Origin: Ananas comosus
Taxonomy: Eukaryota > Streptophyta > Magnoliopsida > Poales > Bromeliaceae
NCBI RefSeq assembly: GCF_001540865.1
Contig: NC_033641.1
Span: 5,756,603-5,820,602 of the forward strand
DNA: 64,000 bases
Direction: 5' to 3'
In this document: one piece after another, positions 21,522 to 35,114 of the stretch
Layout: the number at the start of each line of letters is the position of its first letter
Numbering within the stretch: the stretch's first letter is position 1
The notes under the pieces: model-generated
What the model was told of the DNA's origin: nothing
The model's database searches: none
What the model saw: the letters and a program-made list of their open reading frames with translations, nothing else
Translations under genes and position numbers: made by a program

Positions 21522-22008
21522 GAGAGAGCTAGGGTTGAGGGAAAGTGAGAAAGAAAGAGAGCCATCCCCTTTCTTTACCTCCCACTCATGTAACAAGTGC
21601 AAATAATCCCCTCAACTTTTAGCTTCACCAACAGCCCAAAATAGGCATTTTCGGCTACGGGGACCGGTCCTTGGAGTCAGGGACCGGACCCCCATGGTCC
21701 AGAATTTTCAGTTTTCGTTGATTTTGCTCCGTTTTGCTCCGTTTTCGCCCGTTAGGCCTCCGATTCATTTCAAATCGAACCGACTCCAAACACGTTTTCG
21801 AGCGTATTTAAATCATCTTTTTACCCATGCTAATGCCGGATTTAGTTCACAGCCCAACATAGCCTTTCGGGTCCCATTTTCGTGCCTACGCGCACCGAAA
21901 CGTCCAAATGCTTCCGGACTTCACCGGAACTTTACCGGAACAATTCAAATGGCTTTCCAAACCAATACACACCATAACTTCATAATTTTAGAAGTCCGGT
22001 ACCTTACA
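21522..22008 (-). repeat. Element B 3' LTR, first 487 bp only
   Basis: Matches 28064-28554 of the right LTR almost base for base, ending CCGGTACCTTACA at 22008. It contains one palindrome pair, with cores at 21662 and 21682 (20-bp spacing). Confidence 0.8.
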
Positions 22009-22024
22009 TCCTCCCCTCCTAAAA
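22009..22024 (-). promoter_or_regulatory. Polypurine tract of element B
   Basis: The minus strand reads TTTTAGGAGGGGAGGA directly before the LTR start TGTAAGG. Just upstream is TTTCGAGGACGAAC, a pattern common at the 3' end of Del/Tekay-type elements. Confidence 0.7.
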
Positions 22025-23997
22025 AAAAGTTCGTCCTCGAAACTAACTCACATCAACCCTAATTTACAGCTCAACTCAACTTATCGAGCAACATAGGGTT
22101 CCAATGCACTTTTATACTCCGGAGTGGCCTTTCACTCATTGGAATCATTCAAAGGTCCACTACGGAGGATGTGAGACCAAGTTCACTCACATTGGCTAAA
22201 CGCAACTCCAAAAGTGCATTGCAATCTCCGCAAGTCTCGGTGGTAGCGTAAGTCGACACTTGATGACTCTTCACGCTCCAACACCGCTCGCTAACCAGCG
22301 CACCAAGGTCATACCATTTCCTTCGAGACCAGGACTACCCGTCGTCCTCGTGGCGTGGATCTAACAAAATGCACCGACTAGTCGTATCTTCCACCACCAC
22401 GACACAACACACCCGAGAAGCCCTCTCGAATCACTCAAGTGTTCACAAGTTGACACTCCATCACTCGATCATACAAGAGTCTATACTATCAGGTACGACT
22501 CTTCCTCGCATCAACTTCTCCCCTTGGGAACGCACCCTGCTTCGATCACCGACATTGCCTAAAAGCAATATCGTGGTGCATCGGCTAATCGCGAATGTCC
22601 CAATCACAATCGGATTTCCGCTCTATTATGAGATGGCACACTCCAGCACATCTCCAATTCCTATCCACAAAAGAGCATTATCCTCAAGCTTTAACTCACT
22701 CAAGAGCATCAACTCCAATCCTCACGTGGCAATCCATTATTCATGTGTCTCCTAGAGACCACTCTACTTTCTCTTTATCCGTTGACATCCTAAGCCACGG
22801 CCATCTCGACTTCGCTCTCACAACGAATTAACACGAATACCCGTTCGTGAATCCCGGCCAAATTCCTCGACAGAGTTATCGGCCAAACCGACTACCGCGG
22901 GTTCCACAGGTGACCAATGGTCTCAAATCCTACGTAACCCTATAACCTAAACCTATCTCAACACACGTTTCATCTTTCGCTCGCAAGCGCAGACCCAATT
23001 AGCATTAGACGAAATCCTCATTGGAGAATTCGCACACACTCCAACCAGGAGCAACCACGACCCCAAACCACATCAAGTCCCCGGGTTGGGTCATAACCAC
23101 ACTCTCTGTATCCTCGATCACATGATCTAACATGTGGCATTCCACGTTCCCGGGTCTAAGCTCGGACTACCGCCCCGACAAAAACTCTGCCCTACCTCAG
23201 GCCGCTGTCACCCACAGCTGATTGCACCTGTCCATAAGGACCTAGGCTCCACAGTCCACGAGTGGTCCAGGCACGGATCGTCCCCAAGCAATACCCGCAA
23301 TCGTCGTCTCACACGACACGCTCACCCGAGCAACACACGCCACTACCGGCTCCTATGCACCCAGTGTGAGCCATCAGCCCTACGAGTGATCCATGGCCCG
23401 CTTCACACTTAGCAGTGCTACAGTGCTACTGCCATCTCACTCTCCCGGCTGAGTCATTACCACACACCACGAGTACCTATACTCGAGCGCTCTATACACC
23501 GTATACTAAGTCCAACATTAGGCAACCCTGCCTATGCACACCAGCCATAAGCACGACTCACCCACCTCACTTCAAGGTACTACCAGGCCCACGTGCCCGT
23601 ACCCAGCAACTAATCGGCTACTCTCTCAACAGTAACTCTACTTTCACTGTTCGATCTACCGGAACAATGTTCACACACTCGGACTACTCGGGTATCCACG
23701 AGTATCATAGCTCAACTCTCGCAATCTATTAACCACATTGCCTTGAGAGTTGCTTCACCATTTCCTTTCCACTACGAGTCTCACTTCCCGTCTAGAACTC
23801 ACTGCTAGCAATTCGCTAGTACCGTCTAGCTCTCTACCTGCTCCAGCAGGCGCTATACTTTCACGCGCAAGCATGCCTTACACCTACTCGATCACTGGTC
23901 CATACTATACTAACGTGTAAATAGCAGCAAAAGACCACAAGGTAATTGCATGCAATTGCTCAAACCTATATCATGCTGAAGCGTATGATTGCTTTAA
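22025..23997 (-). other. Conserved non-coding tail of gag-only element B
   Basis: About 2 kb between the gag stop and the polypurine tract with no protease, RT, integrase or chromodomain motif in any frame. Large parts align with the corresponding region 39754-41326 of element F, for example the GGGTTCCAATGCACTTT block near 22096 and the blocks near 23030-23200. Conservation without coding motifs suggests a cis-acting or inherited non-coding module, not freshly decayed pol. Confidence 0.6.
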
Positions 23998-25379
23998 TTA
24001 AATCATACCTACGGTGACATTACGAGCAGCAGCAGGTTCCTCAACCTGGGTCACGTATCCATGGCCGCTTGGCGCTCTCCGCGAACCCTCCAGCTGCCCA
24101 ATCATCACCTCTCGCTCTCCAGACCGTGCCAAAGGCTGCACATCCACCATCTATCCAGAAGATGAGAATGCCGTCGCCATCGGCAGGGGTTGTCTATCAC
24201 CCAAGGGGCAATCATATCTCACGTGGCCAGATTGCTCGCAAGAAATACACCTTTCCTTTCGCAGCGCACACCGCTGCGTCCTGTGGGATCCACCACAAAT
24301 CACACATCCCGCAGATATGGCAGCAGCAGACGGAACTCCACCATACTGCCACGGAATCACTAGGGCGGATGCAATAGACGGTGCAGGCGACACTCCTTCT
24401 GGGCACTGACGGACCATATGCCCCGCCTGACCACACCTAAAGCATCGTCCTGCCCTATGCTCACAATTCCTTACGCGATGCTCTCCACCACAAAATACAC
24501 ATTGCTTAGGTCTCTGGCTAACGGACCTCCTTTTCCGGTACTTCGGGGGCTTCTGGGAACTAAATTGTCCCCCCGAACTACCGCCAGGCCGTTTCTTTCC
24601 TCTGCCTCTCTTGAACGCCTAACGCTCAACGTCAGCGACATATCGCGACACCCCGCACGCCCATGCTCCACACATCCGTGCTTCGCATGTGACCCGTACG
24701 GCACACGTGTCCTCAACGCTCCTGGCAAGGAAGCCAACAAGCCCCACACCGTGCTTCTCGACCGTCCCCACGACATCACATTGCCATGGCGCACCGCGCC
24801 CTCAATTCCCATAGGTTCGCCACATAAGGCCCCATACAAACGAGCCGGCCTCACTCCGCGTTGCTACCCATCTGACCCCTCCATGGCTCGACCACACCTG
24901 GCCATACACACTAATGGTCTGGTCTCTCAAGGTTCACCATACGGATACTGATACCGCTTGCCTCACTGGGTTTCGCCCCTCTCGAGTCTCCAAGACCTAC
25001 GCGTCCGACGCTCCCATTTCACCTCCCCAGCCGCCGCATTGAGTACCATAGAACCCGAAGCCGCCAGAGGAACACTAGCCGGCAGGGGATGCGCCGCCGC
25101 CGGAGCTACCAAAATGCTCACACCGTCAGGCGCATTAGGCGTGAGAGCCGAGGGCGCGGGCGGACCATGGCCTTCAATTGCCGTCGCGGCCGCCGCCGCC
25201 ACTTGCTGCCCCAAAAGCTCCTGGAGCCGCTCGATCTGACTCCCCTAGCGTTGAATCACGCCAACCAGCACAGTCATATGCGCCCGCAGTCCTTGCACTT
25301 CGCTTGACCCAGCTCGCTCAGGCACCTCGGGAGGTGGTGCCGGAACGGATCTACGCGTGTAGTGTCTCTTTGGTGCCAT
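23998..25379 (-). pseudogene. gag pseudogene of element B with doubled zinc knuckles
   Basis: Gag-like frame read from an ATG at 25379 (MAPKRHYTRR) with an Ala/Pro-rich N-terminal part and several stops and shifts. The middle (about 24640-24960) shows no recognisable capsid; the WW motif of elements A and F is not found. The C-terminal part has two consecutive CCHC modules: one with CFRCGQAGHMVRQC (about 24395-24436) and one with CISCEQSGHVRYDC (about 24220-24262), each preceded by a CGGxH half-knuckle, where A and F have a single module. It ends VTQVEEPAA...VTVGMI followed by TAA at 23998-24000, the point at which element A continues into protease. Not functional as it stands. Confidence 0.7.
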
Positions 25380-25724
25380 TAGCTCCTGAAACACAACAAC
25401 TCGGTTAATTACCTTAACTCGTTAATCTCGTCGCAATTATTAGACAACGCGACTCAAATCAGGCGAAAGTCATACAAGGGTGCCTATTCTCATCACTAGG
25501 TTTCATGTTGTATGCATCCAACATGAACACCCTCGGGTGAGAATAAACAGAACCTTGAATCCACCTCTAACATCCGTCTTAAAGGTTTACTAACTTGACC
25601 CAATCGATTCAACTTCCACCACCGTATAGGTCCACACTCCACTCACGCACCTATAAGCTTAGGGTTTACCGTCCTAGGGTCTTCTAGGTCCATCCTAGAC
25701 TTCTCTCTTTACTTGCTCTTAACC

Positions 25725-25736
25725 GCTCTGATACCA
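25725..25736 (-). promoter_or_regulatory. Primer-binding site, tRNA-iMet, element B
   Basis: The plus strand reads GCTCTGATACCA, i.e. TGGTATCAGAGC on the element strand, six bases inside the 5' LTR edge at 25743. Confidence 0.9.
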
Positions 25737-25742
25737 TTTCTC

Positions 25743-28554
25743 TATCACGCCTCGAGCCCGTTACCTATTTGGTCCGGTTCGGGCGCGTCGAACAGACGCC
25801 GGACGGACAGAACCACCCATGTTCGCCCAAGGCTCAAGCGACGAGATCCTATACATCAAGTCCCCAGGAAAACAACTTGAAACATGTACAAGATTAAACA
25901 ACCATACGAGGGTACAATCAGTGCTAAACAACTAAGAGCAAGTATCACGAGTAATGTACAAGTGAATAAAAGAGAGATACTAATCTATTACTTTCATTCA
26001 ACCTTTTTAATACAACTTGATTACCATTTAGCTTCCAAAACATGAACATAAAGCTTACATCTTCCAAAATAGTCTCACAACCTATACATCATCTACTCTC
26101 AAATATACATATGGAAACTCTAATGCAAATAGGAAGCATCTATCAACTAGCACTAGGGCGCTAAGCCCTTACCACGATCCTCAGCTGGCGCACTCGTACT
26201 CGGCCCTGCAACAAAGTGGGGTGAGAACTATTGTCCATAGTTCCCAGTGGGTTCGGCCGCTAACTCCGCCGATCTCCCCACTAGGTCTAAGCAGCCATAG
26301 GTAGATAGATAGATAAATAGATAGATAACTTGAAATCAATGACAATGATAAGGAGAAATGCAAGTACTCTACCATGCCTTAATCCAATATAATGAATGCA
26401 TGCAACTCATAGCAAAGGCTAGCTACCATACTACTATGTTCAACAATAAAGCTATTCATTAGATCACCCAATCTCTCGGCTAACCCGAAAGCTCGCTCTC
26501 AATCTCACATTTTTAAGTCTCATAGGGGAGGAGTCTCACTGAACTACCCCGAGACCGCCTGCGAACAGCTAGCTACTGTCCGGGCAGCTCACGACTGCCC
26601 CTCAGGTGACCAAAACTCCGGAGTGCACAGCTTGTGTGGAGCGACCACTACAAGCGTAGACAGGCTATGTGAGTAGGATCCAATCCTTGTGAACCGGAGA
26701 TACCCTACCAACTAGGGATGGCATCATCATGGAATCAACGTACTACTATACTCATTGGTCTAGTGTTTCAACTACGCTAAGGAACTCATATGCCACTCGT
26801 CATAGGTTTGCATTAACTAGATGCCACTCATCATCAATTAGATGTTCTCGATACACTACTTGCACATACTCACTAGGTTGTCATTTACCTAGATTCCAAT
26901 CCACTATGTGCTATCACATATAGGGTTAAGCTATGTCACATTAACCTCATGCATACTAGGTTCAAGTGCTACATCCACCAAACTACATTAACACTAGCAT
27001 GCAAGTATGGATACAAGTATCTAAACACCCTATATGTATCATGTTCATATCACTACATTTTGATCTCATGCATACTAGGTTCAGGTGTCCAAGCCAATAA
27101 CACTATATTACACTAGCATGCAAGAATATGTAATAACAACTAAGCACCTTAATTGTACACAACTACTAGGTTTTCATTCAACTAGAGTTTAATCCACATT
27201 AATCATGTTATTATGGGGTTTCGCAACACTATGTCCCAATCTCATGCATACTAGGTACAAGTATTAAGCAAATAACACTACACTACCACTAGCATGCTAT
27301 AACATGTAACAATTACCATCTAGCACCCTATAATGCAATATCACAATATGCAACTTGATAAACGATAACTTAGACATAGGGAGCAGTCCAACTGCTTCGA
27401 GATGGCACCACCTACCTCTCTGGTGATGCAACAAAGTAAAGAATCCAAATCTTGCGACCACAAGTCGCCGCTACGACTTCTCGGGTCAACTCTGAGCCAC
27501 GAACACTTGTTTCAGCCGGAACGTCGCACCTGCTCAACGAATCGACGAACCATCGCCTCCCACGCGTTCAAACACCTATCAATTAGGTTGATATATGATC
27601 AATTTAGATCAAAACCCTCTATTTGTCAAAACCCCATTTTTGAAGCCTTAGATGCCATTAGTGCTAAATACCCCAAATCAATCCAAGATTTAGGTAATAG
27701 TGATTTCATTAGCATCCTAGGATTCCAAAAATACCACTTCTAGAGATCAAAATCCATGATCTTCCAAAAACCCATTTTAAACCCTAGGTTTACAACTAGG
27801 CAAGAATCCACCATTAGAGCTTCGGATTCAAGCTCTAATCATCTATCTAGCATATTAGAGTTCCACTAAATCCATTCTTAAGAGTATAAAACCCAAACTC
27901 TAAAGAGATGCCATTAAAGCCTCACAAAGCTTACCTCCAAAGCTTACCCTCATGGTGGAGAAGATGATGATAAAGATGGTGAATCCTCTCTTGGCTTGAA
28001 TCTGCACCAATTCCCCTTCCTTCTTCACCTCCTAGAGAGAGAAAGAGATCTTAGAGAGAGAAAGAGAGAGCTAGGGTTAAGGGAAAGTGAGAAAGAGAGA
28101 GAGAGCCATCCTCTCTCTTTACCTCCCACTCATGTAACAAGTGCAAATAACCCCCTCAACTTTTAGCTTCACCAACAGCCCAAAATGGGCATTTTCGGTT
28201 ACGGAGATCGGTCCTTGGAGTCAGGGACCGGACCCCCATGGTCCAAAAAATTGAAATTTTCAGCTTTCGTTGATTTTGCTCCGTTTTCGCCCGTTAGGCC
28301 TCCGATTCGTTTCAAATCGAACCGAGACCTTCCAAACATGTTTTCGAGCGTATTTAAATCATCTTTTCACCGACGCTAATGCTGGATTTAGTTCACGGCC
28401 CAATATAGCCTTTCGGGTCCCGTTTCTGCGCCTACGCACACCGAAACGCCCGAATGCTTCCGGACTTCACCGGAGCTTCACCGAAACAATTCAAATGGCT
28501 TTCCAAACCAATACACACCGTAACTTCATAATTTTAGAAGTCCAGTACCTTACA
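25743..28554 (-). repeat. Element B 5' LTR (2812 bp)
   Basis: Plus strand from TATCACGCC (expected TGTCACGCC, one base changed) to CCAGTACCTTACA. It carries the conserved block near 26219-26255, a GA-rich tract near 28033-28110 and a palindrome pair with cores at 28206 and 28226, again 20 bp apart. Confidence 0.85.
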
Positions 28555-31500
28555 TCGGCCTTCTTGTTGCACACCACGTTATCGACCTGCTGGGCCGAAT
28601 TTATCACACAGCCGACCCTGTCGATCGGCTCCTCTTGCCGAAGCTCCTCTAAAGCTTCGGTTCCTGATTCTTCATGCTCCATTTTAACCAGCTTGGTGGC
28701 TCCTCGGCTGCCACCATAGCTCCTTCATCTCTAGAGAGAATCAATTGCACTCCCTCTTCAGTAACTCTCACGAAAGAGATTTGATCTGGGTCAGCGTCGG
28801 CCCAATTGATGTGGCCGATCTCTTCTAAATTAACGTCCACCATTTGGGGCCGTTCTTCGGCCTGGATTTCTTCAACTCTGTCACCTATCCACTGGAATAA
28901 TTTTTCGTGGAGTGTGGATGGCACGCACTCATTTTTGTGTATCCAATCGCGTCCGAATAGTAGGTTGTAATGGCTATCTCATCTATTACAAAGAATGCAG
29001 TTCTTAAGGTTTTAGAACCTACCGTAATCTCGGCCGTGAGCACCCCTCGAGCTTGTTGACCGCTTTCGGTGAAATCGGTCATAATTGTGTCGGTTGGCTT
29101 CAATTCGTCCTCGCCCTTGCCTAATTTCTTGAAAAATGAAGTGGGCATGACGTTGACCGTTACTCCACCATCCACCATAACTCGGCCTACCGGCCGACCT
29201 TCGATCAAGGCCCGAATGAACAAAGGCCTCACAAACCTAGTCTGAATGGCCGAAGGTTTTTCGAAAACCACCGCATCGGCCGGTTTAACATCTTCTAATT
29301 GCAATTGGGCCACCGTAAGCCCAACTTCTTCATCTACCATCTCCTCATTGTACTCAACATACTCTGCCTTAAAAGACTGCGGCAGAGTATACACCATGTT
29401 GACATCGGCTGATCCTTCGTCAGCCGATTTTCCTTGAATCCTCTATTTCTTTTCTTCGGACTCCTTGGCTGTCTCAGCTGAGGAATCACTCTCCATCGGT
29501 GCCTCCCTCTCTTTTTGAGGCCATCTCGCTTTTTTGATGATTGTCTCGAGGGAGGCTATTTTTTCTTCTAACTCCTTCCTAGTCATCTTCTCCTCTGGTT
29601 CGACCGTGACCGGCCGTTCTACCTTTGACTTTAGCCAAGGAACGGGTGATGAACCACCCGCCTCATGATTGTTTTTCATTAGACGAAAAAGGTGTAGTAG
29701 CTCGTTAGGTCGTCTCCACACGTTCAGTCTTATCCCTTTTGCCTCTTCATAATGTTGCCTCTCCTCGGCTTGCATCCTCTACTGCCGACGCTTCTGTGTT
29801 TTTGTTAACATCGGCCCTTACCATTTGGCCGATGATTTGACTTCGACTTCATGCCACTGATCTACCGGCACATTTGTCGATACCTTCACAGTTCTCAAAT
29901 GATTCTTCAAGATCTCTCTCCTTTCCCAAGGTCTCGGCCAGGGCTGTATGCCAAGCTCATTTACTAATCTCCGACCGAGGAATTCTATATCTCCTTCGGT
30001 CATTCCTTCGAATTCTGGTTCTGGTCTCGGCCTGGCTTGATGCTGCCAGTGCGGCCGATACCCAGGGAATCTTTGCTTTGAGCCGAATGGTTTCTCTGGA
30101 TAACTCCATCGGTTGTTGCATTTTTCTTTTCTATTATAATAATCAAGCAGAACTTTCTGCATTAATAAATCCTTCTTGCGTTGAACAGAATCAACTTCTG
30201 GTTCCGTCTCGTTAGAGGCTTCATCCGAGCCATCCTCTGAATTATCATCTCCATCGGGAATTTCATCCTATTCTTCGGGAAAAGCCGCCAACTCTCTCCA
30301 TTCGTTGCTTCTTTTCTTGTCGTTGACGATAACTTCCCAATCCTTCTTTGTTATGCAAGATGCAAAGCCGAAGCGTCTTCTTGACGAAAGCAATGTTCTC
30401 AGCGGTCTTCTTGTCTGCGACCGCCTTTCCTTTGATATCCACCATATTTACCTGCGAAGGAAATGTATTCTTGTCAATTTCCATAGCTTTGTTTTCATGA
30501 TCGGCAAATATGAGCCGACCTTCCTCTATTTCTTCTCGGATCTGTCTTTTTGCAGCCGCTTTTCCTTTTCCTACCATATTGACCTGTGATGGAAAAGGAT
30601 TCTTATCAATCTCCATAATTTTATTTTTTTGATCGGCAAATATGAGCTGACCTTCATTTATTTCTTTTTGGATTTGCCTCTTAAAGGCAGTACATTCGTT
30701 TGTTTATGACTCCAGGAATGGTGCCATTTACAATATCTTCTTTGTTTCAATTCTTCTACTGGAGGTATTGTTTGACCTTCCTGTAATTGAATCCCTCCGT
30801 CTTTTAGAAATCGATCAAAAATTAGATCGTTCTTTGAGACATCAAACGAATAAGTATATGCCAACACTCGTGCCTTCGCCTCACTTGATTTAGCGCGCTT
30901 CAACAAAGCACATTTATATGGCTGTCGGTTTTTCACCATTTCGGCTGTATATATTTCGGCTTCATCAGCCGAATTTTCAACCTCTTCAGATGAATTTGGC
31001 TCCTCATGAGCCGAAGACTCTTCAAGGAAAGAGATATTTTTCTCCTTCCCTTTGTTCCAATCTTTATTTCGGCTCCATCTAGGCTGATCTTCATTATTTC
31101 CTTTTCGGAATTGCTCGTATTGAGCAACCCGAATTCCCAAATCGAAAATATTTGGAAAATATTTATCTTCAAAATGATCTTTGATTTTGAAGTGCAAACC
31201 ATTAAATGCCATTTTGGCAAATTCCGACTCTGGCATTCTCACAAAACAACGGCTTCTAGCCGTCTTAAACCTATTCAAATACTTCTCAACCGATTCGCCT
31301 GTTCTCTGTTTGAACTGGGCTAAATCAGCAACCGATAATTCCGGTTCCGTTCAATAAAATTGTTCATGAAATTTACCTTCTAATTCGCCCCAATGTCGGA
31401 CAAAATTAGCCGGCAAACTTGTATATCAAGTGAAAGCCGTTTTGGTCAACGAGGTATTGAATAATCTTAATTTTAAATTGGATCTGCCGCGGCTTCATGG

Positions 31501-31689
31501 CACTGAGCTGTAAACCGTGCGACATGTTCGACCGTATTTTCGGTCTCATCGCCGAAAAACTTATCAAACTTCGGCATTTTCCAATTTGCCGAGTATGGAT
31601 GCTCTGCGTCTATTTTTGCAGGGTATGGTGATCGAAATACGGGCCGCATTGCCGGCCTTGCGCCTACTCTAAAAGTGTTTCGGATAGCT
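28555..31689 (-). pseudogene. Element C gag C-terminus and protease
   Basis: Continuation of the element C polyprotein after the insertion of solo LTR E. Minus strand from 31689: gag capsid part with FAKMAFNGLHFKIKD (about 31200), a zinc-binding CKWHHSWSH motif near 30700, repeated MEIDKNPFPSQVNMV segments near 30470-30620 that look like a duplicated spacer, then Pro/Lys-rich linkers and the protease domain 28885-29397 with active-site MVDGGVTVNVMP (residues 74-85 of that frame). The last frame (28924-28649) holds the protease C-terminal DVNLEEIGHINW motif. Several stops and shifts break it; beyond 28555 the element is interrupted by B and pol is not found. The protease style places it in the Tat lineage. 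Confidence 0.75.
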
Positions 31690-31812
31690 TCCTCTGTAAC
31701 ATACCGAAACCTCGGTAATTAAATTTGAACCTTGGTCAAATTGACCAAAGTGCGAGGTTGGTACACTTCGGAGAGGCCGAAGGCGTCAAATAATGCAAAA
31801 ATGCATTACTGG

Positions 31813-34800
31813 TGTAAGGTACCGGACTTCTAAAACTATGAAGTTACGGTGTACATTTAAATGATTCCGGTGAGGTTGCGGTGGAATGTAACATGCCGGA
31901 TTTTAAGTATAAAGGTGAAAATAAATAAAAATAGTATGAGATACTATTTTATTGGGTTTGGAGAAGTGAAATATAGATTGGAAATGACCTGTGCTGAAAT
32001 CGAAGCGAAAATAGAAGATTTAGAATTTTCTGTCAGAAACGGGGCAGATAAATTAGCAGAAAATGTACAGTGTCAGAAAATTATGAAAACTGGAGGATAT
32101 GTCAGAATAATTTTTATGAGGCTAGGTTTAAAGTTTCATAACATTCTGACACCCGTAGAGAGAGAAATAAAATCCGACAATTATCTGATTAAGATTACAG
32201 TTCGGCACAGTTTTCGGTGACCAAACAGGGTCGAAACTGAGAACTTAAGACATATTCTTACTCAGTACGTTAAACCGAGCCTGCCTGTCAAATTTGAGTG
32301 CAAACGAACGTTCAGAAGGGCTCCAACGACTCCGAACTGCTAAACTACTGCCTGAGGTGAATAGTGTAAAGTTAAGGGGCTGATTTGTAAAAAGGGATTT
32401 AATCCCTTCTTCTCCTTCCTCCCTCAACCGTGCAGCACACACACAACCCACGCACACGTATACATGGAGGGAGAGAGAGAAACTTCCCTTTCTCTCTCTA
32501 AATCTCTCCCAAAATCAAGAAAATTGGTGGAGATTGGAGCTTGGAGATGGATCGTCTTCATCTTCTTCATCTTCTCCATGGTTTTGAGCTAGTTTTGAGG
32601 TGAGCTTCTCGAGCCCTCTCATGGTATCTCTTTGTAGTTTGGGTTTTAAGCTTCAAGAATAGATTTAGAGGTATTCTAGTATGCTAAATAGATGATTGTT
32701 GCCTAAATCATCGATCAATTTAATGATTTCTTGCCTAGTTGCAAACCTAGGGTTCAAAATGCTAGTTTGGTAAATATGAGGGTTTGATCTCATTTGACCC
32801 TCCGTAAACCTAATTGATAGGTAAACGAACGCGCTGGGGAAGACGGTTCGGCGATTCATCGAGCCGGTGAGAAGTTATTAAAGAAACGGACGTTTAGGCT
32901 TCGTTTCCGCCTGGAGGGCCGAGGCGACGTCATAAAATCATGGAATTGGAATTGAGGCACCGTAACAACAAAACGAAGACCCTTTTTGCCCAAGGCTACG
33001 AAGCGATGCGCGGTTGGTGCGCAATTGCAAGTTCCGACGGAACCGAGCACCGGATGCTGCGGGAGGCCGATTACAAGTGTCAACAAGCAATCGGAATGCA
33101 ATAACAGGTGGGTTGTGCTTACCGAAGCGACTAGGTAACGCATTGATTTTCTAGTTGTAAACCTAGGGTTCAGAATGCAGTAACGCGTTGTCGAAGAAAA
33201 ATATGATTTTCTAGTTGATGCATATAATGGGTTAAATGCTATATGATGCATATGATGTGAAGATTGGGTAAATGCATATAATGTGATAAACGTATATTGC
33301 ATGATAATTGCATATGAATATAATGCATGCTAGTTGATAATGATAAAGTAATATGTTGAATGTTAGATGAATGCATGAACTAAAAGCAAAAGGAATGCAT
33401 GAAAATGATGTTGTAGGAATGCATGGGCTATATTATACTAGAGGACATATTGCATGTGATAGATGAATGCATGATGATATGTAATTGGTTGTGCTAAATG
33501 ATCTATGCAAGTTGGTAAATATGCATGTTAATGTGTTTGTGGATTATGTTAATTAACATATGCATGTTGACCTGGGTCTAAAACTCTTGGATGATTAGAA
33601 AACTCGACATTGGAAATACAAATGTAGTATTAATATCATGATATGGTTTGGATTCCTACAATGGGATGATAAATGTGGATAAGACCTAGGTAAATGTCAA
33701 CCTAGAGATTGTGTATAAATAAAGTATTAAGAATGCTTACATGATGACGAGTGGTATGTAGTTAATGTAAACCTATGACGAGTGGCATATATGAATCTTA
33801 GTGTAGCTGAAACACTAGATTGATGAGTATAGAAACCTATTGGTTCTATGTTGATGCTATCCTTAGTTGATAGGGTGTTCCCAGTTTATGTGGATTTGGA
33901 TCGAGCTCACCTAGCCTGTCTGCGCCTCGTGTGGTCGCTCCACACAGGTAGTGCACTCCGGAGTTGTCACCCGAGGAGGGTTAACGTATTTACCCTTGGA
34001 CTAACGTATCTGTCCGCAGGCGGTCTCAGGGGTAGTCGAGCAGTGGGACTCCTCCCCTATGAGACTTATACACATGAGATTGAGGGCGACCCCCTTCGGG
34101 TTAGCCGAGAGATTGGGTAACAAATTATGAGCTATAGTGATTGTCCTAGTTGAGGGGATTTAAGGCCGAGGTGCAAGTGAGACGTCCTTCGCCTCAAGCC
34201 TGACTTTGTGCGGTACTCCGTAGACGATTGACTCAAGACCGAGTCGGGTGGTTAGCTTTGTAAAGGTAGATGAAACTTTATGACAAAAATGGTAAAGGAC
34301 AGAAAACCTTAAATGTCAATTGGATGAAAGTAGTAATCGATTGAATTACTAGTTGGTTGTATAGTTGCATTATTGCATGATCTTCATATTGCATATCGCG
34401 AGGCAATGCATGGTATTGTCAGTTGCATAATCTTATTATCATATCTATCTGCTTATTGAACTAACCTGCAGCTTGCCTCCTTCAGACCTGTCGGTCGAGC
34501 TTTTTTCTTGGGTGGCCGTACCCACTGGGAACTATGGAGTTAGTTCTCACCCCACGTTGCTTTTGGGGTGTTACAGGTTCACACGTGAGTGGCGCGGCGG
34601 CGCGAGGAAAGGGCGTAGCTCCGTAGATAGCGCCCTACCACAGAGACCAGAGTTAGCCGTACCCCGAGTCAACATATCCTAGGGATATAGAGATGAAAAG
34701 ATCAATGTATCAAAATTGTAATGAATAATTGATGTAACAATTCATATTAAGATGTACTATACTTGTGAATAATGATGTAGTAGCTTAGATTGCATTTGGT

Positions 34801-35063
34801 TGGAAGTAAATTATAATTGAGAGGTAAAGTATGAATGAATGAATGTAATAACTTAGGATGTGTTTATGTTGTTTGATACCTTCCTTATACAATCGTTGTA
34901 TGTTGAATATTGTTCCTGTTTGGAACCTGTTATAATTGTATTGATTGCGATGCCTTCAACGTACAGGGAAGACTCTGTACGCAGTGCAGGGGAAATTCTG
35001 TTCGTTCGACGCTGTCGGTGCCGCGACCCCGGCCAAATAGGCGGGTGGTCGCGGTGTATGACA
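31813..35063 (+). mobile_element. Solo LTR H (3251 bp), TSD ACTGG
   Basis: Starts TGTAAGGTACCGG and ends GGTGTATGACA, flanked by ACTGG at 31808-31812 and 35064-35068. It belongs with solo LTR 13629-17212: both share the block beginning GTTGCGGTGGAATGTAA and the following several hundred bases. The conserved block lies near 34528-34555. No internal region remains. Confidence 0.9.
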
Positions 35064-35114
35064 ACTGGGGATCTTCGAGAGCTTTTGGAAATCAAAATCT
35101 GCAAACTGCAGGTT

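Larger units (their letters stand above)
20045..28554 (-). mobile_element. Element B: gag-only Ty3 element with rearranged 3' LTR
   Basis: Minus-strand element: 5' LTR 28554-25743, tRNA-Met primer site, broken gag, about 2 kb of non-coding sequence, polypurine tract, then a 3' LTR of which only the first 487 bp are in correct order (22008-21522). Next to it lies an LTR 3' portion in inverted orientation (20045-21521). There is no protease, RT or integrase; the gag frame ends at the same point as in element F. The duplication expected from TCGGC at 28555 is not visible on the left, consistent with rearrangement at that end. Confidence 0.7.

Noticed and set aside
22025..23997. Reverse-strand pol of element B
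   Set aside because: I looked for protease, RT and integrase motifs in the frames of this stretch and in 39754-41326 and found none.
24963..25239. Pair of overlapping GC-rich frames, both strands
   Set aside because: The minus frame is the Ala/Pro-rich N-terminal part of element B gag; the plus frame is its shadow.
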